From an uncultured Eubacteriales bacterium (GTDB lineage: Bacteria > Bacillota > Clostridia > Oscillospirales > Acutalibacteraceae), in contig CAKUBN010000001.1 of the NCBI GenBank assembly GCA_934643185.1, positions 1 through 64,000 on the forward strand: a stretch of DNA of 64,000 bases, given 5' to 3'. Shown one piece after another: positions 53,276-62,324 of this stretch. Under the pieces are notes generated by a model that saw nothing but the letters and a program-made list of their open reading frames with translations, was not told where the DNA came from and did no database searches. Numbering within the stretch: position 1 is the stretch's first letter; the number at the start of each line of letters is the position of its first letter. Both the position numbers and the translations under genes were made by a program.

Positions 53276-53813
53276 GCGCGGTCTCCTTTACGTCTGCCTT
53301 TTCGAAAAAGCTCACAAGCCCCGTTTCGTCGCCGTAATCGGGCAGCATGGGGTTGCGCAGGTCGATGGGCGGCAGGTCGAGCGGTTCTGCAGCTGCCGTG
53401 TGCGCTGCGTTTTGGGCAGCGGCTTTCGCTTCTTCCGCTTCCTTTTCCGCAGCTTCGGCGCGGTTTTCGGCAAGGCGCAGCTTTTCCTGCAAAACGCCGA
53501 GCTTCATTTCCGCTTCGGAAAGGCGGGCCTTCAGGCTGTCCGCACCGGCAAATTCCTTTGTCTTTGTGCGCAGGGCATCCGCTTCCTCGCGGGCCTGATT
53601 CAAAGCGGCCTCCGTGCGGGAAAGCTCCTCGCTCAGGTTCATGGCCGCAATGACCGCCGCTTTCTCTATGGTCGCGCCGTAGGCGTTGTTTAAAACCTCT
53701 TCCATACGCACGCGCACACGCTCTGCGATGGCTTCTGCACCGTCGCGGTCCACATCGCCGGAAACGGTGACGTCCACGCCGCAGATATTCAGTTTGAATC
53801 TCGTTTTTTCCAT
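53256..53813 (-). CDS. zapA: Cell division protein ZapA
   Basis: A 185-residue protein. The N-terminal beta-hairpin FKLNICGVDVTVSGDVDRDGAEAIAERV and the helix AAVIAAMNLSEELSRTE are the ZapA fold, which bundles FtsZ. A long coiled coil follows (about residues 66-130). The tail is acidic and Pro-rich (LPPIDLRNPMLPDYGDETG) and extends beyond the usual 85-110 residues. It is co-transcribed with the U32 gene, a common pairing in Firmicutes. Confidence 0.85.
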   Translation of the reverse strand: MEKTRFKLNICGVDVTVSGDVDRDGAEAIAERVRVRMEEVLNNAYGATIEKAAVIAAMNLSEELSRTEAALNQAREEADALRTKTKEFAGADSLKARLSEAEMKLGVLQEKLRLAENRAEAAEKEAEEAKAAAQNAAHTAAAEPLDLPPIDLRNPMLPDYGDETGLVSFFEKADVKETAREDEED

Positions 53814-53866
53814 TGCACAGATTCCTTTCCCCGCGCCGATTTTACGCAGGTTATACTCTGTTCTGC

Positions 53867-53895
53867 ATTATATACCAAAAGCCCCGCCTTGTCAA
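53867..53895 (-). promoter_or_regulatory. Consensus promoter of zapA
   Basis: On the minus strand TTGACA (53895-53890) and TATAAT (53872-53867) match consensus exactly, 17 bp apart. Confidence 0.85.
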
Positions 53896-53963
53896 AAAAA
53901 GCGCGCAAGACGGGCGTTTCGGCGGTTTTCTGCAAAATCTGCACAGATTTTACACAAATGTAC

Positions 53964-53992
53964 TTGTAACCTGCTGTTTTCCCATATATAAT
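53964..53992 (+). promoter_or_regulatory. Upstream plus-strand promoter before glgP
   Basis: TTGTAA (53964-53969) and TATAAT (53987-53992) are 17 bp apart. It would produce a leader or separate RNA across 54000-54257, which has a hairpin with CGGTTTTCGG/CCGAAAGCC-like arms (about 54034-54063). No known riboswitch was recognised. Confidence 0.55.
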
Positions 53993-54129
53993 GGTATACG
54001 GTGTGTGTAAGGTCGAAAAAAGACAGGCGCACTGCGGTTTTCGGCCGGTTTATACCGAAAGCCGATATTTTCTGTCGAAACTATACAAAGCCACAGCTTT
54101 AATTTCTGCTTATCCGCCCGCTATTGGTC

Positions 54130-54158
54130 TTGAATTTTTCATGATTTTAGTATATAAT
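54130..54158 (+). promoter_or_regulatory. Promoter of glgP
   Basis: TTGAAT (54130-54135) and TATAAT (54153-54158) are 17 bp apart, about 100 bp before the start codon and tandem with the promoter at 53964. Confidence 0.75.
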
Positions 54159-54257
54159 GGGTATAAACCATTTGTTTTTTAATCATAACGCATTTAATTT
54201 TGTGCATATAACACAAATCTGGCGTGTTTTTCACGCATAACACATGGAGGACAAAGA

Positions 54258-56687
54258 ATGAATTACAAGATGACCCCCGCGCAGGTCAAGAGCGCGATCC
54301 GCGAGAAGCTCTCGCACATCTACGGCGTTTCCGCAGAGAACGCTTCCGACGATGAATTCTACAAAGCATCCGCACTTGTGGTGCGCGACCTGCTCGTCCG
54401 CGGCCGCGACGAATTTGTACACGAAGCTGAAAAGCAGGAGACAAAGCAGATCTACTACCTGTGCATGGAGTTCCTGCTGGGCCGCTCCCTGAAGAACAAC
54501 CTGTTTAACCTCGGTCTCGAGGACAGCTTCCGCAAAGCACTTTCCGAAATGGGCGTAAAGCTCGATAACCTTTACGAACAGGAGCCGGACGCCGGCCTTG
54601 GCAACGGCGGCCTCGGCCGTCTTGCCGCCTGCTTCCTTGACGGCCTTGCAACACAGGGCTACCCGGCCATGGGCTATTCCCTGCGCTATGAATACGGTAT
54701 TTTCCGTCAGAAGCTCGTTGAGGGTTGGCAGACGGAGCTGCCGGACTTCTGGCTTCCGGGCGGCGAGGTCTGGATGCAGAAGGTCGACGAAAGCGCGATT
54801 GAAGTGCACTTCGACGGCTACATTGAGGAGCAGTGGCACGACCACTACCATTCCGTTCGCCACAAGGATTACAACCCCGTTATGGCTATTCCGTACGACC
54901 TGTACGTTTCCGGTATGGACGGCAAGGGCATTTCCGTGCTGCGCATCTGGCGCGCGGAAGCCAACGAATTCGATATGAAGCTCTTCAACAGCGGCAACTA
55001 CATGCGCGCTATGGAGCAGAAGGCGATGGCAGAGACTATTACGAAGGTCCTCTACCCGGAAGACAACCACTACGAGGGCAAGAGCCTGCGCCTTGCACAG
55101 CAGTACTTCCTCGTTTCCGCTTCCGTACAGGACATTGTGCGCCGCCATCTGTATACGCACAGCTCCCTCGATGATCTGCCGAAGCTTGCGGCGATCCACC
55201 TCAACGACACGCACCCCGTGCTTGCCATTCCGGAGCTCATGCGCATTATGCTCGACGAATGCGGCTACGAGTGGGACGCAGCTTGGGACATTGTGACCCG
55301 CACCATCGCGTACACGAACCACACCGTTATGAGCGAGGCGCTCGAGTGCTGGAGCGCAGACCTCTTTAAATCCCGTCTGCCGCGTATCTATCAGATCGTG
55401 GAGGAGATCAACCGCCGCTTCTGGGTAGAGATGCGTGCAAAGGGCGTGGACGAAGGCAAGATCTGGCGCATGGCCCCGCTGAACGACGGCTATGTGCGCA
55501 TGGCAAACCTTGCCGTATATGCAACCCACAGCACGAACGGCGTTTCCGCGCTGCACAGTGAGATTTTGAAGGACAGCGTGTTCCACGATTTCTACACCGA
55601 GTGGCCGCAGAAGTTCAAGAACGTCACAAACGGCATTGCACACCGCCGCTGGCTGAACCAGTCGAACCCGGAGCTTGCTTCCCTTATCACCGAGTTGACG
55701 GGCGACGGCTTCATCCACGATGCTGCTCAGCTTGAGAAGCTGATGAAATATAAGGACGATACCTCCGTGCAGAAGAAGCTTGCCGAGATCAAGCTGCACA
55801 ACAAGCAGCGCCTTGCCGAGCACGTTAAGCGCACGCAGGGCCAGATCGTTGACCCGAACAGCATTTTCGACGTACAGGTCAAGCGTCTGCACGAGTACAA
55901 GCGCCAGCACATGAATGCGCTGCATATTCTCTCCGTATACCAGTGGTTGCTCGAAAACCCGAACGCGGATTATACCCCGCACACGTTCTTCTTCGGCGCA
56001 AAGGCAGCCCCGGGCTACTATTTCGCAAAGGAAATTCTCCAGTTCATCGTCTGCCTTGCCGATACCATCAACAACGACCCGCGCGTCAACCAGAAGCTGC
56101 GCGTCATCTTCGTTGAAAACTACTGCGTATCCTGGGCAGAGCTGCTCACCCCGGCGGCGGAGATCAGCGAACAGATCTCCCTTGCGGGTACAGAGGCTTC
56201 CGGCACCTCCAACATGAAGTTTATGATCAACGGCGCCATCACCCTCGGCACGCTGGACGGCGCGAACGTGGAAATTCACGACGCAGTGGGCGACGACAAC
56301 ATCATCCTCTTCGGCATGACGACGCCCGAGGTCAACAGCCTGCGCGCTTCCGGCTACAACCCGAGAAACCAGTACGAGCACAACGACATCATCCGCAAGG
56401 CGATGGATGCTCTCGGCCAGGGCTTTAACGGCAAGACGTTCCAGAACCTGCACCAGGCACTCCTCAACGTCGACCAGTACATGGCGCTTGCAGACTTTGC
56501 TTCTTACAGCCATGCACAGCAGAAAGCCGAACAGCTTTATAAGGACCAGACCAAGTGGAACTCTATGTCCCTTGTCAACACCGCAAAGGCAGGCATTTTC
56601 GCTGCCGACCGCGCCATCCGCGATTATGCGAACACCATTTGGCTCGCAAAGCCGGTCGAGACGAAAGCCGAGACGAAAAAGAAGTAA
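54258..56687 (+). CDS. glgP: Glycogen/maltodextrin phosphorylase
   Basis: An 809-residue GT35 enzyme releasing glucose-1-phosphate from alpha-1,4-glucans. Landmarks: YYLCMEFLLGRSLKNNLFNL, GNGGLGRLAACFLDG, YGIFRQKLVEGWQ, HLNDTHPVLAIPELMR, VKRLHEYKRQHMNAL, and EASGTSNMKFMINGA, where Lys654 should hold pyridoxal phosphate. The N-terminal regulatory part is short, as in unregulated bacterial forms. GGAGGAC precedes the ATG. The following GH13 gene suggests joint storage-glucan or maltodextrin breakdown. Confidence 0.97.
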   Translation: MNYKMTPAQVKSAIREKLSHIYGVSAENASDDEFYKASALVVRDLLVRGRDEFVHEAEKQETKQIYYLCMEFLLGRSLKNNLFNLGLEDSFRKALSEMGVKLDNLYEQEPDAGLGNGGLGRLAACFLDGLATQGYPAMGYSLRYEYGIFRQKLVEGWQTELPDFWLPGGEVWMQKVDESAIEVHFDGYIEEQWHDHYHSVRHKDYNPVMAIPYDLYVSGMDGKGISVLRIWRAEANEFDMKLFNSGNYMRAMEQKAMAETITKVLYPEDNHYEGKSLRLAQQYFLVSASVQDIVRRHLYTHSSLDDLPKLAAIHLNDTHPVLAIPELMRIMLDECGYEWDAAWDIVTRTIAYTNHTVMSEALECWSADLFKSRLPRIYQIVEEINRRFWVEMRAKGVDEGKIWRMAPLNDGYVRMANLAVYATHSTNGVSALHSEILKDSVFHDFYTEWPQKFKNVTNGIAHRRWLNQSNPELASLITELTGDGFIHDAAQLEKLMKYKDDTSVQKKLAEIKLHNKQRLAEHVKRTQGQIVDPNSIFDVQVKRLHEYKRQHMNALHILSVYQWLLENPNADYTPHTFFFGAKAAPGYYFAKEILQFIVCLADTINNDPRVNQKLRVIFVENYCVSWAELLTPAAEISEQISLAGTEASGTSNMKFMINGAITLGTLDGANVEIHDAVGDDNIILFGMTTPEVNSLRASGYNPRNQYEHNDIIRKAMDALGQGFNGKTFQNLHQALLNVDQYMALADFASYSHAQQKAEQLYKDQTKWNSMSLVNTAKAGIFAADRAIRDYANTIWLAKPVETKAETKKK

Positions 56688-56705
56688 TATCACGTAAGTT
56701 TATGT

Positions 56706-56743
56706 AAAAAGCAGGGCGCTGCGGTCGTAGTGCCCTGCTTCTT
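56706..56743 (+). terminator. Terminator or attenuator between glgP and the GH13 gene
   Basis: AGCAGGGC (56710-56717) pairs with GCCCTGCT (56732-56739), then TCTT. The T-run is weak and no promoter follows, so read-through into the GH13 gene is likely. Confidence 0.65.
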
Positions 56744-56762
56744 CATGCAGGAGAGTTTACCG

Positions 56763-58661
56763 ATGACGCTATTTAATTCCAGAAATTCCATACACCGCAG
56801 CCCGCTGGGCGCTGTGGCAGACGGCACGCGTGTGCACTTTAAAATTACGCTGCCGCGCGACATGCAATGCTCTGCCTCCTACCTTTTGGTGCAGCACCCG
56901 GATAACCGCATTGAGTGCCTTGATATGTTCTGGTGCGGCATGAACGGCAATGACTATGAGTGGTGGGAGTGCCACTTTACGCCGCAGAAAACGGGGCTTT
57001 ACTTCTATCATTTTGAACTGCGCACATCGCGTGGGCGCTCTGTCCTTAAAAAGGACCTCGGCGGCGAGGCGCGCGCCGGTGCACGTGAAGACTGGCAGCT
57101 GACCGTGTACGACGGTGCATATAAAACGCCGGACTGGCTTGCGGGCGGCATTTTGTATCAAATCTTCCCGGACCGTTTTGCGTCCTCCGGCAAAGCGAAA
57201 GAAAACGTTCCGGCAGACCGCACGCTGCATGAAAACTGGCTTGACCAGCCGGACTGGAAGCCGAACGCACAGGGCATTGTGACAAACTCGGATTTTTTCG
57301 GCGGTGACTTAAAGGGCATCGAGGAAAAGCTCGATTATTTAGCGTCTCTCGGCGTGACCTGCATTTATCTGAACCCTATTTTTGAATCGCACTCCAACCA
57401 CCGTTACGACACGGCGAACTATGAGAAAATTGACCCGCTGCTCGGCGATGAGGAAGACTTCCGCTCGCTGTGCGCGGCGGCGAAGGAAAAGGGTATTCAC
57501 GTGCTGCTGGACGGTGTTTTCAGCCACACAGGCAGCGACAGCATTTACTTTAATCGCGAGGGCCGCTACGGCGACGGCGGCGCGTACCGCTCGCAGTCTT
57601 CCCCCTATTACCCTTGGTACAGCTTTCGGAACTGGCCGAACGACTACGAATGCTGGTGGAATTTCATCACCTTGCCGAACGTGCGCGAAGAAAATCCCGC
57701 GTATGACAGCTACATCAACGGCGAAAACGGCATCATTCAGCATTGGCTTTCTGCCGGTGCTTCCGGCTGGCGCTTGGACGTTGCCGATGAGCTGCCGGAC
57801 GGCTTCATCGACCGCTTGAACCGCGCTGCGAAGGCGCAGGACGAAAACGCCATGGTGCTCGGCGAAGTGTGGGAGGATGCCTCCAACAAAACGGCTTACG
57901 GCGTGCGCCGCCGGTATCTGCTCGGCGGGCAGCTGGACAGTGTGATGAACTACCCGTTCCGCGACGCAATTTTGGGCTTTTTGCTCGGCGAGCACGCGTC
58001 GCTCATCATGGACCGCATTGAGACCATCGTCGAGAACTACCCGCCGCAGGTGCTGCGCATTTTGATGAACCACATCGGCACGCATGACACGGAGCGCGCC
58101 CTGACGGTGCTTGGCGGCGAGCCGGCGGGCAGCCGCGGCCGCGAGTGGCAGAGCGCGCACACGCTCTCCCCCGAACAGCGCGAAACCGGCCTTGAGCGCA
58201 TGCGCCTTGCCGCGTTTTTGCAGTTTATGCTGCCGGGCGTGCCGTGCATCTACTACGGCGACGAAGCCGGCATGGAGGGTTACCGCGACCCGTTCAACCG
58301 CGCGTGCTACCCGTGGGGGCACGAGGACGAGGACCTCATTGCGTGGTACCGCTATCTCGGTCTGCTGCGGCAGGAGCACGGCGATATCTTAAAGGAAGGC
58401 AGTCTGCGCAGTGTTTATGCGCACGACAACGTGCTTTCGTTTGAGCGCTATGTAAAAACGGAAAACGGCGAAGACGCGCTGTTCGTCGCGGTGAACCGCA
58501 GCATGGAAAACGCGGTCATTCCGGGGCTGCATTTTGAAAATGCAGAGTTCATTTTCGGCGCGCCGTACCCGAACCCCGCAGGCGGCGATTTCAAGCTGCC
58601 GCCGTTCGGCTTCGCTTTGCTGCGTATCCACCGCGAAAAAACGGAGAATGGTGAAAGCTAA
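56763..58661 (+). CDS. GH13 alpha-glucan hydrolase (neopullulanase/maltogenic amylase-like)
   Basis: A 632-residue enzyme. The N-terminal beta-sandwich (residues about 1-120) is of the CBM34-like kind found in neopullulanases and cyclomaltodextrinases. The catalytic barrel shows region I LLDGVFSHTG, region II GWRLDVADEL (nucleophile Asp), region III VLGEVWEDA (acid Glu) and region IV NHIGTHDTER (transition-state Asp). No signal peptide, so it acts in the cytoplasm. The ATG at 56763 follows AGGAGA. It probably trims branched or cyclic dextrins for glgP. Confidence 0.92.
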   Translation: MTLFNSRNSIHRSPLGAVADGTRVHFKITLPRDMQCSASYLLVQHPDNRIECLDMFWCGMNGNDYEWWECHFTPQKTGLYFYHFELRTSRGRSVLKKDLGGEARAGAREDWQLTVYDGAYKTPDWLAGGILYQIFPDRFASSGKAKENVPADRTLHENWLDQPDWKPNAQGIVTNSDFFGGDLKGIEEKLDYLASLGVTCIYLNPIFESHSNHRYDTANYEKIDPLLGDEEDFRSLCAAAKEKGIHVLLDGVFSHTGSDSIYFNREGRYGDGGAYRSQSSPYYPWYSFRNWPNDYECWWNFITLPNVREENPAYDSYINGENGIIQHWLSAGASGWRLDVADELPDGFIDRLNRAAKAQDENAMVLGEVWEDASNKTAYGVRRRYLLGGQLDSVMNYPFRDAILGFLLGEHASLIMDRIETIVENYPPQVLRILMNHIGTHDTERALTVLGGEPAGSRGREWQSAHTLSPEQRETGLERMRLAAFLQFMLPGVPCIYYGDEAGMEGYRDPFNRACYPWGHEDEDLIAWYRYLGLLRQEHGDILKEGSLRSVYAHDNVLSFERYVKTENGEDALFVAVNRSMENAVIPGLHFENAEFIFGAPYPNPAGGDFKLPPFGFALLRIHREKTENGES

Positions 58662-58713
58662 ATTTTCCCTTTCTGCAAAATTTTTGCAAAATTGAATTTA
58701 CACACCGTTACCG

Positions 58714-58756
58714 GCGGGCTTCTTTCCTTGAAGCCCGCTTTTTTCTATGCTACAAT
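58714..58756 (+). promoter_or_regulatory. GH13 terminator overlapping the two-component operon promoter
   Basis: GCGGGCTTC (58714-58722) pairs with GAAGCCCGC (58730-58738) before a T6 run. TTGAAG (58728-58733), inside the hairpin, and TACAAT (58751-58756) are 17 bp apart and form the next promoter. Confidence 0.78.
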
Positions 58757-58813
58757 AGGGTTAACATAATCGTCGGATGGGTGCCGGCGAAAAGGGGAAA
58801 AGAGGAAGACTGT

Positions 58814-59476
58814 ATGATCCGCATTCTGATTGTGGAAGATGATGAAAATATCTCGAAAATGCTGGCCGCCACGCTCTCGATCGGCGACTACGAATACGAC
58901 CGCTGCGCAGACGGCGAAGAGGCCGTACAGACCATCATAAACGGCACGTATGACCTCATTTTGCTCGATGTGATGCTGCCCGGCATGGACGGCTTTGCCG
59001 TTTTGGAGCACATCCGCGGGGAAAGCTGCGAAACGCCGGTGATTTTCCTGACGGCGCTCGGCGCGGTGGCGGACAAGGTAAAGGGTCTGCGCGGCGGCGC
59101 AGAGGATTACATTGTAAAGCCGTTTGAGCCCGTGGAGCTTTTGGCGCGCATTGAAGTGGTGCTGCGCCGCGCGGGCAAAAGCGAAATGCACCTGCGCTAC
59201 GGCGATATTCAGGTGGACATTGAAAAGCACACGGCGCTGAAAAACGGCGTGCCCGTGGCGCTGACACCGAAGGAGTTTGACGTACTCGTCTTTTTCATGC
59301 GCAACCCGGACGTTGCCATCACGCGCGAGCAGCTGCTCTCGAACATTTGGGGCTTTGATTTCACCGGTGAATCGCGCAGTGTGGACATTCACGTGCAGCA
59401 GGTGCGCCGCAAAATGGGATTGCAGGGCAAGCTTATCACCATTCCGAAGCTCGGCTACCGCTTAGAGCGCCGATAA
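58814..59476 (+). CDS. OmpR-family response regulator
   Basis: A 220-residue regulator. The receiver domain has acidic residues in VEDDENIS, the phospho-acceptor Asp52 in LILLDVMLPG, Thr in VIFLTALG and Lys in YIVKPF. The winged-helix effector (about 128-220) includes TPKEFDVLVFFMRNPDVAITREQLL and RSVDIHVQQVRRKM. The ATG at 58814 follows GAGGAAGA; the in-frame GTG upstream has no site. It is paired with the histidine kinase 18 bases downstream. Confidence 0.95.
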   Translation: MIRILIVEDDENISKMLAATLSIGDYEYDRCADGEEAVQTIINGTYDLILLDVMLPGMDGFAVLEHIRGESCETPVIFLTALGAVADKVKGLRGGAEDYIVKPFEPVELLARIEVVLRRAGKSEMHLRYGDIQVDIEKHTALKNGVPVALTPKEFDVLVFFMRNPDVAITREQLLSNIWGFDFTGESRSVDIHVQQVRRKMGLQGKLITIPKLGYRLERR

Positions 59477-59494
59477 GCGTAAAGGAAGTCTTTT

Positions 59495-61084
59495 ATGAAG
59501 CTATGGCAAAAAATATCGCTCATTGCGCTCGTGTTCGTCACGCTCGCCGTGCAGCTCACGCAGTTTTACATACTGGATAGTCACTTTCGCAGTGCCATAG
59601 CCCGCGAGGTCAACTCCGCCGCTTCCGCACATTCGGCATTGGCGGCTTCGCTTTCCAACCACGCGGCGTATGAGCGTTTAAAGGCGAACACGCTGTTTTT
59701 GAGCACCGATCAGCTGACAGATATGCTGAAGGATACCATTACGACAGACATTTCCACCGCGGACGTGATAGAAGTGAAAAAGGGCGGCAAGACCATCACG
59801 GCGGTCGGCACCGAGGTCTTGGACGGCGCTTCGTATGATTTAGCTTCCGTCAAGCCGAACGATGCCATTACGGACGGCAAAACGGTGATCTTCGACGCCG
59901 GCGAAAAGACGTACCTTATGGTGGTCTCCATCATCAAGCTGGAAGCCATGTCGTATGAGCTGCGCACAGTGTATGACGTTACGAATGTGTATGACGAGCA
60001 CGATGCCAACCTGAACAACGCGCGCATGTGGGGGCTTTGCTGCGGCGGCGGTATTTCCGTACTGCTGCTCATTTCCGTATTGGGATTTCTGCGCCCGTTA
60101 AAGCGCGCCGTGAAGACCATCGGCGCGGCGGCCGCGGGCGACTACACCGTGCGTATGCCCGAAAAGGGCAGCTCGGAGCTGAAAACGCTTGCACACAGCA
60201 TCAACGAGATGACCGCTTCCATCAACGAGCGCGAGGAAAAGCTGCGCGGTATTGCAGAAAGCCGCAAGCGCTTTGCGGACGCCATGGCGCACGAGATGAA
60301 AACGCCGCTGACGAGCATTTTGGGCTTTGCGGATATTCTGCGCATCAAAAGCGTTGTCACGGACGAGCAGCGGCGCGACTTTGCCTCTGCCATTGTGGAG
60401 GAAGCCAAGCGCTTGCGCGGGCTTTCCGCAAAGCTTTTGACGCTGGCTTCTACCGATAACACCCCGCTCGATTTTGCGGATATTCCCGTGGCACAGCTTT
60501 TCTCCGATGTGCACGCCACCATGGCGCCGGTGCTCGGGCGGCGCGGCATCAAGCTGACAACGCTGCACAAAAACGCCGTGCTGCACATTGACCGCGAGCT
60601 GTTTTTATCGCTGCTTTACAACCTCATCGATAACGCCGCGAAGGCTTCCCCGGACAATTCCGAAATCTGGCTCATTCAGTCCGAGCTGGACGGCCACACC
60701 GTGGTCTCCGTCATCGACCGCGGCACAGGCATGAAGCCCGATACCGTGCGCCGCGCGACGGAAGCATTCTACATGGAAGACAAAGCGCGCAGCCGCAAAG
60801 CGGGCGGTGCGGGTCTTGGCCTTGCGCTGTGCGATGATATTTGCCGCCGCCATGGAGCGCGCCTTGAAATTCGTTCCACGTACCAGAAGGGCACGACGAT
60901 CATCATTCACATGAATGTGGCGCCCATCCCGAAGACGCAGGGCGACGAGCTGGAGGCGCTTTTGCAAAAGCGCCCGCCGCGCGAGAAAACCCGCGATGCG
61001 GCCCGCAGCAAAGCGCGCGAGAAAGAACGCCAAAAGCGCAGAAAGCAGCGCGAGACCCGCTACAAAGGAGGCAGAACGATATGA
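59495..61084 (+). CDS. Membrane sensor histidine kinase
   Basis: A 529-residue kinase. Membrane helix 1 (ISLIALVFVTLAVQLTQFYIL), an extracytoplasmic sensor of about 145 residues (30-175), helix 2 (GLCCGGGISVLLLISVLGF), HAMP, then the H-box RFADAMAHEMKTPLTSILGF with phospho-His266. N-box LYNLIDNAAKAS and G-box GGAGLGLALC complete it. After the ATPase domain comes a 50-residue Lys/Arg-rich tail (REKTRDAARSKAREKERQKR), unusual for the family and possibly RNA-, DNA- or membrane-contacting. Its stop overlaps the next start (ATGA). Confidence 0.93.
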   Translation: MKLWQKISLIALVFVTLAVQLTQFYILDSHFRSAIAREVNSAASAHSALAASLSNHAAYERLKANTLFLSTDQLTDMLKDTITTDISTADVIEVKKGGKTITAVGTEVLDGASYDLASVKPNDAITDGKTVIFDAGEKTYLMVVSIIKLEAMSYELRTVYDVTNVYDEHDANLNNARMWGLCCGGGISVLLLISVLGFLRPLKRAVKTIGAAAAGDYTVRMPEKGSSELKTLAHSINEMTASINEREEKLRGIAESRKRFADAMAHEMKTPLTSILGFADILRIKSVVTDEQRRDFASAIVEEAKRLRGLSAKLLTLASTDNTPLDFADIPVAQLFSDVHATMAPVLGRRGIKLTTLHKNAVLHIDRELFLSLLYNLIDNAAKASPDNSEIWLIQSELDGHTVVSVIDRGTGMKPDTVRRATEAFYMEDKARSRKAGGAGLGLALCDDICRRHGARLEIRSTYQKGTTIIIHMNVAPIPKTQGDELEALLQKRPPREKTRDAARSKAREKERQKRRKQRETRYKGGRTI

Positions 61085-62190
61085 AACGCAACATTTTTCT
61101 CTCTGCTTTTCTGCCCATCCTCCTTTGCGCCGCCATTTTGACGCTCGGCTATTTCTCCCCCACCCTGTACAGCCGCGTGATGCCGAACTTTAAAAACAAG
61201 GAAAGCGCCGCGCAGATCACCGGCGCGGAAAGCCCGCTGTATTTGGAGGACCCTTCCAGCCTCGTTCTGCCGCCTTGGAATGATATTGATGATTCTAAAT
61301 CGCAGTTGTACGCCGCCGACAACAACTCTGTTCCGTATTCCATAAAAATGCGTATTACAGACGACCTGCAAATGTATGCCGAAAATACCGGCGACAGTCG
61401 TTTCTATACCTATAACAATCAGCTGCAAAACCCTTATGCTTATATTGACATGTCCGATCTTTACGTGCGCAGCATTATTGAACCCTGTTTAAAGGGATGC
61501 ACCATCAATGACAACATGCAGTTTTCCGGCTATATGCACACGTATGACCCAAACGATAATTTCTCCACGCCGCCAAAATACATTTACGCTCAGAATGTGA
61601 CGGTAAAGACCAAAGAGGGCAGAGATTTCCTTGTGGATTTTGTCTTCACTCCCATATCCGGCATTCCGCTGTATGTACACGCCACGGAAATAGATGCCCA
61701 AACGGCTGCTTTCCCGGAGGACAGCGAGTTTTTCAACTTGGCCGTCGTCGCGCTTTTTGAAGCTACGCATGCAGAAGCAGACGCAGACGAATTCACAAGT
61801 CAGGTTGAAAGCTATTATACGTCGGATAAATACACTTCTCTCATCGCCTCTTTCTACGATTTTCCCGCGCATTTATTTTCTTTTCCGTCTGATACGACCC
61901 CGGAAGAAGATTGGCGAGTTGAACTGCTTGCGGGTTTACGAGACAACATGTATGACATGATGTATAACTTTGCATACAGTATTGATTCTGCCTCCTCCAT
62001 CGATTACCGCGATGAATCTTTGATCGTTCTGCGCAATGATATTGGCTACACCATGACGGTTTTCTATGATGCAATTTCCGAGAGCATTACCGGTTACGGT
62101 TTGGATCCTTCAAACCCTGACGTTTACCGTACGGAGCCCTTTTTATTCGGTGAAACCGCCTATCAAGGAGCTTACATTTACGACGGCTGA
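61081..62190 (+). CDS. Membrane-anchored accessory protein of the two-component operon
   Basis: A 369-residue protein of no recognised family. One N-terminal helix (FLSAFLPILLCAAILTLGYF) anchors a large outer domain rich in Asp, Tyr and Ser. Its ATG overlaps the kinase stop by four bases, so it is translated with it and may modulate the sensor, as YycH-type partners do for their kinases. From about 61270 on, base use is clearly more AT-rich than in the flanking genes, while the first 190 bases match them. This hints at a mosaic or younger outer domain. Confidence 0.75.
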   Translation: MKRNIFLSAFLPILLCAAILTLGYFSPTLYSRVMPNFKNKESAAQITGAESPLYLEDPSSLVLPPWNDIDDSKSQLYAADNNSVPYSIKMRITDDLQMYAENTGDSRFYTYNNQLQNPYAYIDMSDLYVRSIIEPCLKGCTINDNMQFSGYMHTYDPNDNFSTPPKYIYAQNVTVKTKEGRDFLVDFVFTPISGIPLYVHATEIDAQTAAFPEDSEFFNLAVVALFEATHAEADADEFTSQVESYYTSDKYTSLIASFYDFPAHLFSFPSDTTPEEDWRVELLAGLRDNMYDMMYNFAYSIDSASSIDYRDESLIVLRNDIGYTMTVFYDAISESITGYGLDPSNPDVYRTEPFLFGETAYQGAYIYDG

Positions 62191-62227
62191 CCCCCTCTAT
62201 TCCTAAAAAACTAAAAGCCAAACACCC

Positions 62228-62275
62228 GTCCCCCGCAATTTTGCAACTTTTTTGCAGTTTGCGGGGGACTTTTTT
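62228..62275 (+). terminator. Terminator of the two-component operon
   Basis: GTCCCCCGCAA (62228-62238) pairs with TTGCGGGGGAC (62259-62269), followed by T6. Confidence 0.88.
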
Positions 62276-62324
62276 GCGTCTTTTTCGGTATAGTTAAAAC
62301 AGAAAAAGGAGAGGGGCGAACCGC

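Noticed and set aside
53991..54182. A short plus-strand frame in the leader before glgP
   Set aside because: It starts in the -10 region of the upstream promoter, has no ribosome site and overlaps the second promoter.
54231..56693. An 820-residue open frame antisense to glgP
   Set aside because: It is the complement of a codon-biased gene with all phosphorylase motifs. High GC at third positions opens antisense frames. The same holds for long antisense frames at 6747-8393, 30445-32169 and 34815-36326.
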